Below, in pieces: positions 1 to 6,353 of a stretch of DNA of 12,138 nucleotides (position 1 is its first letter; each line of letters starts with the position of its first letter). The notes under the pieces were generated by a model. That model made no database searches and was not told the DNA's origin. It saw only the letters and a program-made list of their open reading frames with translations. The translations under genes and the position numbers were made by a program. Source of the DNA: DATKDU01 sp035512595 (lineage in GTDB: Bacteria; Planctomycetota; Planctomycetia; Pirellulales; Pirellulaceae); the NCBI GenBank assembly GCA_035512595.1, contig DATKDU010000010.1, forward strand, positions 1-12,138. The letters run 5' to 3'.

Positions 1-68
1 TCAGCACAGCCCACTCCTAAAGCGCCGCGACACAAATAGCTGGCATCTCGCCAAGCCTGCTGCGCGGC
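1..68. other. left edge, no gene seen
   Basis: These bases lie downstream of the leucine-rich-repeat gene on the minus strand. The only frame with a start there is nine codons long. I see no convincing gene, promoter or terminator. Confidence 0.6.
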
Positions 69-797
69 TCACAAGGCAACCGCCTTGCCGGCTCTCAGCT
101 GGCCGCCAAAGTGGCTCTCTTCTGACCGCCTTCCACACGCATGATCGTAAATGTCGCGCGCGACTAGCGCACTGGCCCGGGGGCTGACGGCCGACTGGGC
201 GACTTCCAGGTCGGGACGCCCCTTTTGCAGCGCCGCGACGGCGACGGCAGAGACTTTCATGTTGATGAGGTGCAGTCGCTTGAGCTGCGTCAATCGCGCC
301 ACGGGCGACAGCCCCTCATCCGTGACGAGGGGACCGTGCAGGATCAGCGTCTCCAGCGTGGGGAGATTGGCCAGACGTGGCACCAGCTCGGCCAATGCCG
401 CATCGGTGAGCTGGTCCGCGGGGATTTCGACGAGGATGATCCGCCCCTCCTTGTCGCGCTCGATGTTTCCGCCGATTCGCCCGATCGCGCTCACCGCCTG
501 TTGCTTGACATAGTCGCGATACCAGCGCACTCCAACGTAACTGATAAGGATCGCAATCAGCGGCGCTGTCAACAGCAACGTCCGCAAGCTGAAGCGGAGC
601 CAGCGGCGACGGGGAACCGGCGCGGGGGAAGGGGACGAGTCGTTCATGAGGCGGCTCCGACAGGAAGACTGCGAGGCAATACGAATGCGATCAGCCGCCG
701 GTTCAGCCCAAGTTACAAACGCCGCGATTGCACCCCACGCGACCAGTACGGCGGCGAGCAGCGTCAGCCACAGAAGGTCGCGGATGGTGAAACGCAT
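69..797 (-). CDS. two-helix membrane protein with short leucine-rich repeat (probable in-frame fusion)
   Basis: The 242-residue frame has two parts. Residues 1-50 open with MRFTIRDLLWLT and a hydrophobic helix (about 8-29), like the two genes upstream. Residue 51 is a second methionine starting a proline-rich, basic segment and a second helix (about 70-88), both typical of planctomycete LRR membrane proteins. Residues about 130-198 resemble one to two leucine-rich repeats (LPTLETLILHG, LTQLKRLHLI). The last 40 residues look like unrelated tail. The first ATG has a poor ribosome binding site, lies 3 bp after the TAG of the upstream gene and would rely on translational coupling. The internal ATG at 647 has GGAG seven bases upstream. 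Either one fused protein is made or the true product is 192 residues from 647. The ligand is unknown. The LRR part is probably on the outer face of the membrane, which is inference. Confidence 0.7.
   Translation of the reverse strand: MRFTIRDLLWLTLLAAVLVAWGAIAAFVTWAEPAADRIRIASQSSCRSRLMNDSSPSPAPVPRRRWLRFSLRTLLLTAPLIAILISYVGVRWYRDYVKQQAVSAIGRIGGNIERDKEGRIILVEIPADQLTDAALAELVPRLANLPTLETLILHGPLVTDEGLSPVARLTQLKRLHLINMKVSAVAVAALQKGRPDLEVAQSAVSPRASALVARDIYDHACGRRSEESHFGGQLRAGKAVAL
72..87 (-). other. small hairpin at the LRR gene stop
   Basis: CAAGGC and GCCTTG form a 6-bp stem with a four-base loop. On the minus strand it overlaps the end of the reading frame and the first base of the TGA. No T-run follows, so it is at best a weak transcript-end structure. 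Confidence 0.25.
655..658 (-). promoter_or_regulatory. ribosome binding site for internal start at 647
   Basis: On the minus strand GGAG stands seven bases before the ATG at 647. The ATG at 797 has no comparable site. This favours independent translation of the 192-residue LRR protein, even though the frame is open further upstream. Confidence 0.5.
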
Positions 798-800
798 GGC

Positions 801-995
801 CTAATCGCTGGGCAGGTTTGGGGCGGGTGCTGAAGAATTCCTCAGGCGGTCGAATCTGTCGATAAAGGTTTCGACAAACTCCCTATTCGCCAGTTCATCA
901 ACAAGAGCGGCGAGCGATGACCGATCAACCCACCACGCCACCCCCAGCGCCACCACCACCGTCAGCCAGAGCAAGTCGCGGATCGTGAAACGCAT
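801..995 (-). CDS. single-helix microprotein, MRFTIRDLLWLT family (copy 2)
   Basis: A 64-residue protein. Residues 1-7 are short and basic, residues about 8-23 form one membrane helix (WLTVVVALGVAWW), and the remainder is a charged helical tail (about 24-52) ending in a proline-rich stretch. The start is well supported: TGAGGA lies eight bases upstream and overlaps the TGA of the preceding gene. Its own TAG is three bases before the next ATG, so translation of the three genes is probably coupled. Copies 1 and 3 share the first 20 or so residues and then diverge. I recognise this opening as a recurrent planctomycete type but know no function for it. It probably sits in the inner membrane with the tail on one face. 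Confidence 0.75.
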   Translation of the reverse strand: MRFTIRDLLWLTVVVALGVAWWVDRSSLAALVDELANREFVETFIDRFDRLRNSSAPAPNLPSD

Positions 996-1005
996 GGGTG
1001 CATCC

Positions 1006-1239
1006 TCATTCGCCGTTAGCGGTCCTTACGGCTCGTGCCAAATCATCCGGCAGCTCCCACCTATTGCCTTTCATCCACTCATCGTGCCAGTGTTGCTGGA
1101 CGCCCTTTACAAGCACCGACGTTTCCTCCTTCCACGCTTGTGCGTTTTTAGCCAGTCGGCTCCTGTCGAGCCACCATCCCACCGCCAACGCCACGACCAG
1201 CGTCAACAACAGCAGCTCGCAAATCGTGAACTTGAACAT
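1006..1239 (-). CDS. single-helix microprotein, MRFTIRDLLWLT family (copy 1)
   Basis: A 77-residue protein beginning MFKFTICELLLLTL, then a membrane helix to about residue 22 (VVALAVGWW), then DRSRLAKNA and a charged, tryptophan-containing tail. The frame is open to a further ATG at 1311, but the start at 1239 is chosen because AGGAG lies six bases upstream and the sequence then aligns with copies 2 and 3 from its first residues. It is the first gene of the minus-strand cluster: its stop overlaps the ribosome binding site of copy 2, ten bases from that ATG. The shared WW-DRS-LA after the helix is strongest between copies 1 and 2, which suggests a recent duplication. Function unknown. Confidence 0.72.
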   Translation of the reverse strand: MFKFTICELLLLTLVVALAVGWWLDRSRLAKNAQAWKEETSVLVKGVQQHWHDEWMKGNRWELPDDLARAVRTANGE

Positions 1240-1245
1240 GTGGCG

Positions 1246-1250
1246 CTCCT
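1246..1250 (-). promoter_or_regulatory. ribosome binding site setting the start at 1239
   Basis: AGGAG on the minus strand lies six bases before the ATG at 1239. It supports this start over the longer frame beginning at 1311. Confidence 0.6.
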
Positions 1251-1296
1251 CTTGCGGCCAGTGTACCGCGCAGGGGCGTCTTCCTGCGCCAGCCGG

Positions 1297-1302
1297 TAGA
1301 AT
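1297..1302 (+). promoter_or_regulatory. possible -10 element of a leaderless promoter
   Basis: TAGAAT ends seven bases before the ATG at 1310, so a transcript starting at the usual distance would begin at or next to the start codon. No clear -35 box is seen. The same hexamer occurs upstream of the kinase gene on the other strand. This is inference from position and sequence only. Confidence 0.3.
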
Positions 1303-1309
1303 CGCTGGC

Positions 1310-1548
1310 ATGGCCGACGAACGCTACACACACTCGGGGCCGGCGATTGCCGTTGCGTTTTTGTTGGCGCTTGCCGTCGCTTACGTCGCTGGATACTCAC
1401 GATGGGCGGAACTGCTACTGGTACCGGGAGCGGGACCGTTTACCGCATCTACGACAACAAGTGGCAGACTATCCTGTTTACGCCTGCCAAAGCAGTAGAG
1501 TCTGCCATGCGCGGCCGCAAGGTCGAAGTTGTCTGTTTCTGGGATTGA
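1310..1548 (+). pseudogene. small membrane protein, probably frameshifted
   Basis: The frame from the ATG at 1310 encodes MADERYTHSGP and then a clear membrane helix (about residues 11-28, AIAVAFLLALAVAYVAGY). After that it turns into non-coding-looking sequence and stops at 1498. In another frame, from 1402 to the TGA at 1546-1548, lies a coherent 48-residue segment containing VYRIYDNKWQTILFTPAK and ending VEVVCFWD. Joined near position 1400 the two would make one protein of about 78-79 residues: short cytoplasmic start, one helix, small soluble tail. That layout fits small planctomycete membrane proteins. A one-base indel near 1395-1405 would explain the break. The alternative is two overlapping genes, the second starting at ATG 1402 without a good ribosome binding site. 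It is divergent from the microprotein cluster, 70 bp away. Function unknown. Confidence 0.45.
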
Positions 1549-1617
1549 CTACTTTTTAGGCATCCCGCCCGGTGGACGTTTTCCAAACGGTTTCACTACC
1601 CGTCCGAAATACGTCAT
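1549..1617 (-). CDS. 22-residue reading frame abutting the small membrane gene
   Basis: The minus-strand frame reads MTYFGRVVKPFG and ends GGMPKK. Its TAG (1549-1551) directly follows the TGA (1546-1548) of the plus-strand gene, tail to tail with no gap. The frame is open upstream to about 1680 without a better start, so it may be the tail of a lost gene. There is no convincing ribosome binding site. Composition looks protein-like, but at this length chance cannot be excluded. Confidence 0.2.
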   Translation of the reverse strand: MTYFGRVVKPFGKRPPGGMPKK

Positions 1618-1651
1618 GCCGCCGCGACGGCCCAAACGCGCTCCATGTCCG

Positions 1652-2962
1652 CTATCGGGCGGTTCGCACTCCCCGACCTTTCAGCGAAGGTGAACTCGGA
1701 TAGCCCGACGCGGGATTGAAGTGCTCGACCAGCAACTCGTCGTCCTGTAGGCGTAGGCGCTCGAGCTTGCCATCGCCAAAATCGAGCTTCAGATGATCGC
1801 CATCGCGGCTTAATGTCCCGGTGAACGACTCCTCGAAAAATCGCGCGCTCCCTCGCCTGTCAAATCGATAGGTTCGCACGGCGCCGTTTTCATATGTCAC
1901 CTTCCAAGTGCCGACCACGGACTTCCAGGAATCGGCGGGCGTTTTCGCGGGAGCCTGTTTTTCGGCGGGCAGGCTTTGTAATGCCTTTTCCACTCGCGCC
2001 CGTTCGAAACCCGCCAGAGCCGGGACCGCGAGCCGGTACCAGTAGGCGGCCCGGCCTTCCACCTGCGGGCGCTCCGATTCCTTGGCCCCCTTTGCTCGTT
2101 CCAGCCACGCGTCACCCAGCGCCAGCCGCTCGTCGGCCTTTTCGGGAAGCGGATTCTCCATGGCGGCCAGAGCCCGAAGAGTCTCATCGTCTCCCTTCGC
2201 CAAGTGCGGAAGTCCCTGCTCCCAATCTCCTTTGGAAAGGCAGAGGTACCGACCGACTGCCGTATGACTTGCGGCATGCTCCGGCTCGCGGGCTAGCCGA
2301 TCAAAGTCGCTGCGGACCGCAGCCCAGGCTGCGGAAAGCACCTCAGCCCGTTTTGCCCCGTCGGCCGCCTTCGCGATCAGGTCGCGCTGCCGCGTGCGAC
2401 GCGCCCGGTCGCGAGCGATGTCTGCAGCGCGGACGGCAACCGCATACTGGTCGGCCGCAATCGCCTCCTCGACTAGCTGCAATCCGGCCGCAACAAGCGG
2501 AGGAATCTCGACCGGCCGTCTGACCATCTTGGCACAGGCGACGAATGCCGACTCCTTGAGCGACACGCGATCGACCTCATAGGCGTCCGCAATCTGGTCG
2601 CAGGCCCGCCAAGCGAGGTCCACGCTCCCTCCCTTCTCGGCAAGCAGCCGAGCGGCGTCGTAGAGCGCATAACGGTTGGCCGCATCGTCGCTCTCTTTCA
2701 GTCCTACGGAAATCAGCTCGTCGGCGAGCTTGGCCGCGTCAGCGTCTTTGGCATCGCGGATGCCTTCGCCGAAAACCTCCTCGACAGTTTTTCGCGCTTT
2801 TTCAAGCGCAGCACCCGTCGGCACAGGAGCGCGCGTCGGAAGTCCGGTCGGCTCATCTTGCGACTGGGCCACGGATGACCCCAGCATGGCTATCGCTGCG
2901 CAAGCCAAGAGCCCGAGTAGTCGGACCAACGTCATGCAGGTAGTAAGAAAGGGACTCATCAT
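1652..2962 (-). CDS. secreted protein with DWEQGLP helical module and C-terminal beta domain
   Basis: A 436-residue protein. Residues 1-32 look like a signal peptide with possible cleavage after SSVA. An LLAC at 18-21 could be read as a lipobox, but the hydrophobic stretch before it is short. Residues about 51-335 are an alanine-rich helical module, probably TPR-like, with RYAL at 97-100, GDWEQGLPHLAKG at 245-257 and WYRLA at 308-312. Residues about 345-430 form a beta-rich domain (SVVGTWKVTYENG, then LKLDFGDGKLERLRL), resembling the small barrel domains that end many planctomycete secreted proteins. The start is chosen because GGGAG lies six bases before the first of two adjacent ATGs. The divergent neighbour at 3200 carries the same module in a membrane-anchored form. 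No catalytic residues are recognisable. A scaffold or binding role outside the cytoplasm is inference. Confidence 0.85.
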   Translation of the reverse strand: MMSPFLTTCMTLVRLLGLLACAAIAMLGSSVAQSQDEPTGLPTRAPVPTGAALEKARKTVEEVFGEGIRDAKDADAAKLADELISVGLKESDDAANRYALYDAARLLAEKGGSVDLAWRACDQIADAYEVDRVSLKESAFVACAKMVRRPVEIPPLVAAGLQLVEEAIAADQYAVAVRAADIARDRARRTRQRDLIAKAADGAKRAEVLSAAWAAVRSDFDRLAREPEHAASHTAVGRYLCLSKGDWEQGLPHLAKGDDETLRALAAMENPLPEKADERLALGDAWLERAKGAKESERPQVEGRAAYWYRLAVPALAGFERARVEKALQSLPAEKQAPAKTPADSWKSVVGTWKVTYENGAVRTYRFDRRGSARFFEESFTGTLSRDGDHLKLDFGDGKLERLRLQDDELLVEHFNPASGYPSSPSLKGRGVRTAR

Positions 2963-2998
2963 CGTTCGCTCCCATGCGGTCTGGTAGTTCCCGCAACC

Positions 2999-3004
2999 AT
3001 TTTA
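2999..3004 (-). promoter_or_regulatory. candidate -10 of the 436-residue protein gene
   Basis: TAAAAT on the minus strand, with GTGAAA sixteen bases upstream (3021-3026), lies 36 bp before the start codon. The -35 match is only 4 of 6. It would place a short leader in the 237-bp divergent region. Confidence 0.3.
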
Positions 3005-3119
3005 GTTGGACAGCGCCAGCTTTCACACTGGGCAAACTGAAGTTGCCGTAAGTCGTTCAGTGAACAGCGTGCTAGTAAGGTAGCGGGGACGGAAGGCACG
3101 TTCAGTAGCAACCGATGGG

Positions 3120-3148
3120 TTGAGTCGCCTGACGGCGGACGGTAGGCT
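3120..3148 (+). promoter_or_regulatory. candidate promoter of the 816-residue protein gene
   Basis: TTGAGT (3120-3125) and TAGGCT (3143-3148) are separated by 17 bases and lie about 50 bp before the start codon. The -10 match is weak, so this is only a suggestion. Confidence 0.25.
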
Positions 3149-3199
3149 GAAGGCGGTCGGGATTGGTTCGCGGTCAGCCATAGGCTCAAGGAGTATCCG

Positions 3200-5650
3200 A
3201 TGCCGAACGGGTTCGATCCGTACTATGAATGGCTTGGCATTCCTCCCAAGGAACAGCCGCCGCATCACTATCGACTGCTCGGCATTCAACTTTTCGAATC
3301 ACATCCTAATGTGATTCAAAAGGCGGTGGATCGGCACGTCATCTTCCTGAAGACACTGCAAAACGGACCGCGCTCAGCTTTGTCTCAAGAGCTGATCAAT
3401 CGTATTACGGCCGCTTCGATCTGCTTGCTTTCGCCCGACAAGAAGGCCGTCTATGACGCGCAGCTCGTGGAAGCACTGAAATCCCCTAGTGCGCCATCCC
3501 CGATCCCTAGCGAACAGGTCAGTATCGTCGATTCCCCGAGTTCGCCGAAGAACTCACGTTCGGCATCCCGACGACAGATAGTTACTGAGCGCCCTGTCAC
3601 TGCAATTGTAAAGATCATCCTCGGAGGCGTCGCGGGAGTTGGCTTAGCTACACTCGCGTTGTTCTATTTTGCGGGCATCGATCCTTTGGGTTGGAGCAAG
3701 AGTTCGCGCGACAAATTGGCGAAGGGCGCCGCCAAGGAAGGCGGTTCGCAATCACAGAAGCCATCGCGTCAAGCGGCGAATTCCAGAGATCCGAAAGCGG
3801 ACGGGACAGGCATGGAGGACCCTTGGAAGGACGTGAATGTCGATTCGACCGGTCATGGAGAACTGTCACAGACGCGGATTGCATCGGAGAAACGAGAAAG
3901 GACTTTGCAGCCGCTGGACCAAGGGGGGAATACCCCGGGCGAGCCTCGGCAGCTCTCACCCGGAAGCAAACACGATGACGACTCAGCCGTCAGCGCGAAT
4001 AAGAGCGACGCGACGCTCTCGCCTGCATCACCCGATCTTGCCACCCCGGCAAAAGGTTCATCGACAATACCGATGAGCGTGACGCCAGCGGCGACCGAGT
4101 CGATCGAATCAGCAACGAATGCACGAGTCGCACCGCCTGACGCCGCTGCGTTGAAGGTGGCGCAGGAAAAAGTGCGACAAGTGTTTGCCGAGGACTTCGA
4201 TGGGACCCAGACGCCCGACAGGAAGAAGGAACTCGCCCTGCGGTTGATGGAGATGGCACGCGACATCAGGGAAACCTCAGCGGTGCGCTATGCTTTGCTT
4301 GGTGAAGCGAAGACCATCGCTCTCGAGGTAGGCGACATGAAGCTGGCATTGGAGGTAATCGACCAGCTGTCGCTCTCGTTCGACGTAGATGTCTGGATGA
4401 TCAAGGGCGGGATGTTGGCAACGGTAGGCAAGGCGTCGCATAGTGTGGAGCAAAAGATGGAGGTCGTTCAGTCCTCGTTGAAGGTACTCGACGGCATGGT
4501 TGTCGCCGGCAGATTGGATCTGGCTGATGAGTTGGTTACGGCAGTGGTTCCCGCGGCCAACGGCTCGCGAGATCCTATGCTGCGATCCACGTTTGAGGAG
4601 ACACGCAAGAGAATCGCTGCATGGAAGAAGAGCTGGGAGGCAGCGAACGCTGCCGCCGACAGGCTACGAACTGATCCAACTTCTCCCCATGATAACTTGT
4701 TGCTCGGACAATTCCGCTGCCTTGTGCAGCGAGACTGGGAGCAGGGGCTGCCGTTACTGGCCCAAGGCGAGGGGCCATTCGCGGCCGCGGCGACAGCTGA
4801 CCTGCGCCAGCCGCATTCCGCACTAGACCAGGTCCAAGTCGCCGATGCCTGGTGGGACGCCGCGGCGAAGTTCGATGGCCATGAGAAATCAATGATTATT
4901 GCGCGGGCGGGAGAGTGGTATGCCCGAGCGGCACGGAATCTCACCGGTGTCGAGAAATCGCGAGTCGACCGTCGCCTTGAGGAAATCGCTGCAATGGAAC
5001 AGTCTGCTCGCCGTGCTTACACAAGCATCGTGCCGAACGAATTCGGGTTGGCGTTTGACGGGGACGACCACGTAGCGATCGACTTGCGGTACGACGGATC
5101 GACGCCGCTGACAATTGAAGCGTATGTCACGCCGAGAACAGGTCCTGGGTACAACACCATTGCCGGAAACATTCAGATATCGGGCGTGGGTCTTGCGGTC
5201 AATAATCGGAAATGGGTGATGTATTTCCACGACGCCAAGTCGTACAAAGTCGCGTCGTCGGATGCCCCTGCTGAGTACGGAAAGCTGTGCCATGTGGCCG
5301 GCGTGTGGGATGGACGCATGGTGCGGCTGTATGTTGACGGAAAGCTGCAATCTGCGCAGCCTGTCACTAACGGAAAGCACAAGGCTTCGAAGTTCCCGTT
5401 CTATTTGGGAGCTGATCCGAGTCGGTCGGGAACGCCCGAGCAGCACTTCACAGGTGCGCTGCACCAGGTGCGAATCAGCCGTGTCGCTCGCTACACCAAG
5501 GATTTTGTGCCAGACGCGAGGTTTGCGGCCGATAAGCAAACGGTCTCGCTATGGCGCATTGATGAAGGGAGTGGGTCGAGACTTGCCGATGCTTCGGGAA
5601 ACGGAATTGATGGTGCGATCGTTGGTGCGAAGTGGCTTGATAGGCCCTAA
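3200..5650 (+). CDS. membrane-anchored protein: J-like N-domain, DWEQGLP module, LamG-like domain
   Basis: An 816-residue protein. Residues 4-92 (DPYYEWLGIPPKEQPPHHYR onward, with LLSPDKKAVYDAQL) are the planctomycete N-terminal domain that resembles a divergent J-type helical domain. A membrane helix spans about 133-158. Residues about 165-310 are a polar, low-complexity linker. Residues about 314-602 are the helical module shared with the secreted neighbour (VRYALLGEA, RDWEQGLPLLAQG at 511-523, ADAWWDAAA, EWYARAARNL). Residues about 614-800 are a concanavalin/LamG-like jelly roll (LAFDGDDHVAIDL, LTIEAYVTP, HVAGVWDG, LYVDGK, GALHQVRIS, LWRIDEGSG). AAGGAG six bases before the ATG fixes the start. 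With one helix after residue 130, the N-domain is predicted cytoplasmic and the rest external. That topology fits a cell-envelope sensing or adhesion role, which is inference. It shares a 237-bp divergent promoter region with the gene at 1652-2962. Confidence 0.9.
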   Translation: MPNGFDPYYEWLGIPPKEQPPHHYRLLGIQLFESHPNVIQKAVDRHVIFLKTLQNGPRSALSQELINRITAASICLLSPDKKAVYDAQLVEALKSPSAPSPIPSEQVSIVDSPSSPKNSRSASRRQIVTERPVTAIVKIILGGVAGVGLATLALFYFAGIDPLGWSKSSRDKLAKGAAKEGGSQSQKPSRQAANSRDPKADGTGMEDPWKDVNVDSTGHGELSQTRIASEKRERTLQPLDQGGNTPGEPRQLSPGSKHDDDSAVSANKSDATLSPASPDLATPAKGSSTIPMSVTPAATESIESATNARVAPPDAAALKVAQEKVRQVFAEDFDGTQTPDRKKELALRLMEMARDIRETSAVRYALLGEAKTIALEVGDMKLALEVIDQLSLSFDVDVWMIKGGMLATVGKASHSVEQKMEVVQSSLKVLDGMVVAGRLDLADELVTAVVPAANGSRDPMLRSTFEETRKRIAAWKKSWEAANAAADRLRTDPTSPHDNLLLGQFRCLVQRDWEQGLPLLAQGEGPFAAAATADLRQPHSALDQVQVADAWWDAAAKFDGHEKSMIIARAGEWYARAARNLTGVEKSRVDRRLEEIAAMEQSARRAYTSIVPNEFGLAFDGDDHVAIDLRYDGSTPLTIEAYVTPRTGPGYNTIAGNIQISGVGLAVNNRKWVMYFHDAKSYKVASSDAPAEYGKLCHVAGVWDGRMVRLYVDGKLQSAQPVTNGKHKASKFPFYLGADPSRSGTPEQHFTGALHQVRISRVARYTKDFVPDARFAADKQTVSLWRIDEGSGSRLADASGNGIDGAIVGAKWLDRP

Positions 5651-5660
5651 CACGCAATGT

Positions 5661-5683
5661 CTCGCGGCCAATGGGGCCACGAG
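5661..5683 (+). terminator. hairpin after the LamG gene
   Basis: CTCG-C-GGCC pairs with GGCC-A-CGAG around a five-base loop, with one C/A mismatch, beginning 11 bases after the TAA. There is no T-run, so it may stabilise the transcript end rather than act as an intrinsic terminator. Confidence 0.3.
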
Positions 5684-5780
5684 AAGTGCTTGCAGCGTAA
5701 CGAACCATAACATTGCCATAGCACCCCGCCAGATCGTACAATGGTCCCACGCGGGCTCCGCGCCCGCCCTGTCCGCCGTT

Positions 5781-5849
5781 CTCAGCATCCTTGTTGGTCC
5801 GTCGGGCGGGATAAACCATCAGCCACTCTGGCTCAGCACCTTGTTGGCC
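5781..5849. repeat. pair of imperfect 18-20 bp direct repeats
   Basis: CTCAGCATCCTTGTTGGTCC (5781-5800) and CTCAGCACCTTGTTGGCC (5832-5849) differ by one missing base and one substitution. Between them are GGGCGGG (5804-5810), which is complementary to CCCGCCC at 5763-5769, and a 5-bp stem AGCCA/TGGCT (5821-5833). The arrangement looks like part of a dispersed structured repeat, but family membership cannot be tested here. Confidence 0.4.
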
Positions 5850-5877
5850 GGCGTGAATCCAGGGATTCGCTGCCGCC

Positions 5878-5943
5878 ATGAAGGTCGAACTCTGGCCCAT
5901 TGAGCGGGTCAAGCCGTACTTCCGCAACCCGCGGGTCTCACGA
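5878..5943 (+). pseudogene. remnant of a ParB-like / ParB-methylase gene start
   Basis: From the ATG at 5878 the translation MKVELWPIERVKPYFRNPRV matches the usual opening of ParB-type nuclease domains, including those fused to phage or accessory DNA methylases, where a 'KPYxxNPR' motif is typical. After about 22 codons the likeness ends: the frame stays open to 6063 but is arginine-rich and non-descript, and the expected GHxR box is missing. Short coherent pieces appear in other frames, such as AQIIALEKATTSADAS (6012-6059). This is best read as a decayed or deleted accessory gene. Certainty is moderate because only 20 residues are informative. Confidence 0.4.
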
Positions 5944-6179
5944 TGGACGACGATTGGGTCGAGGCGGGGGAGTGACGAGCCGTCGAAGCGAGCGGATCGA
6001 CCGGAGGCTTGGCGCAGATTATTGCCCTGGAGAAGGCCACGACATCGGCCGACGCGAGTCTGACGAACTGACGCCGGCTACGTCAGGGGTCGTTCGTGTC
6101 AATGTCACCCCAAAATAACAATGGAGGACGCTCTAGAGTAGGCTGCACTATCGTTTGCCTCACGACGGAAGGACGCCAA

Positions 6180-6260
6180 ATGATTGACGGAATCCATAAA
6201 GCTCGGCGGGCACATGAGGTGCTGCGTTCCGAGCGCCCGACCGCGGCGAATCTGCCGTGA
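6180..6260 (+). CDS. 26-residue reading frame of unknown function
   Basis: The frame reads MIDGIHKARRAHEVLR and ends TAANLP. GGAAGGA lies six bases before the ATG, which is among the better ribosome binding sites in the window. The peptide is a likely amphipathic helix. It could be a true small gene or the surviving start of a longer gene cut by the nearby mobile-element remnants. No family is recognised. Confidence 0.25.
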   Translation: MIDGIHKARRAHEVLRSERPTAANLP

Positions 6261-6353
6261 CCGTTCCATCCGGCGCGTCTTGCGGCTGGTGATAGCATGA
6301 GGCGGTGGTCGCCACTGGTGGCTATCAGGTCGTTGTCGCGTGGGGAGGATGGG

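Larger units (their letters stand above)
5651..6353. other. long intergenic stretch with remnants and short repeats
   Basis: About 700 bp with no intact gene. It contains a hairpin just after the LamG gene, a pair of short direct repeats and inverted segments (5751-5850), the start of a ParB-like gene (5878), a 26-codon frame with a good ribosome binding site (6180), and probably the left end of an IS66-type element just before 6354. Reading frames here are short, change frame often and look decayed. Confidence 0.6.

Noticed and set aside
225..833. Plus-strand 202-codon open frame opposite the LRR gene
   Set aside because: It is arginine/glutamine-rich with no recognisable domain or ribosome binding site, and it mirrors the codon pattern of the minus-strand genes. 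It is an antisense shadow.
1894..2523. Plus-strand 209-codon open frame inside the secreted protein gene
   Set aside because: It is proline/arginine-rich with no hydrophobic core. The minus-strand frame has a signal peptide and a paralogue next door.
4889..5539. Minus-strand 216-codon frame opposite the LamG domain
   Set aside because: The plus-strand frame carries a clear LamG-like domain. The antisense product has no recognisable motif.
5751..5767. GCGGGC-TCCGC-GCCCGC hairpin as an intrinsic terminator
   Set aside because: It lacks a T-run on either strand and lies about 100 bp past the gene. It is kept only as part of the structured repeat.
5475..5927. Minus-strand 150-codon frame across the end of the LamG gene and the intergenic region
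   Set aside because: It overlaps the LamG domain in antisense, has no ribosome binding site, and its intergenic part falls in the structured repeat.
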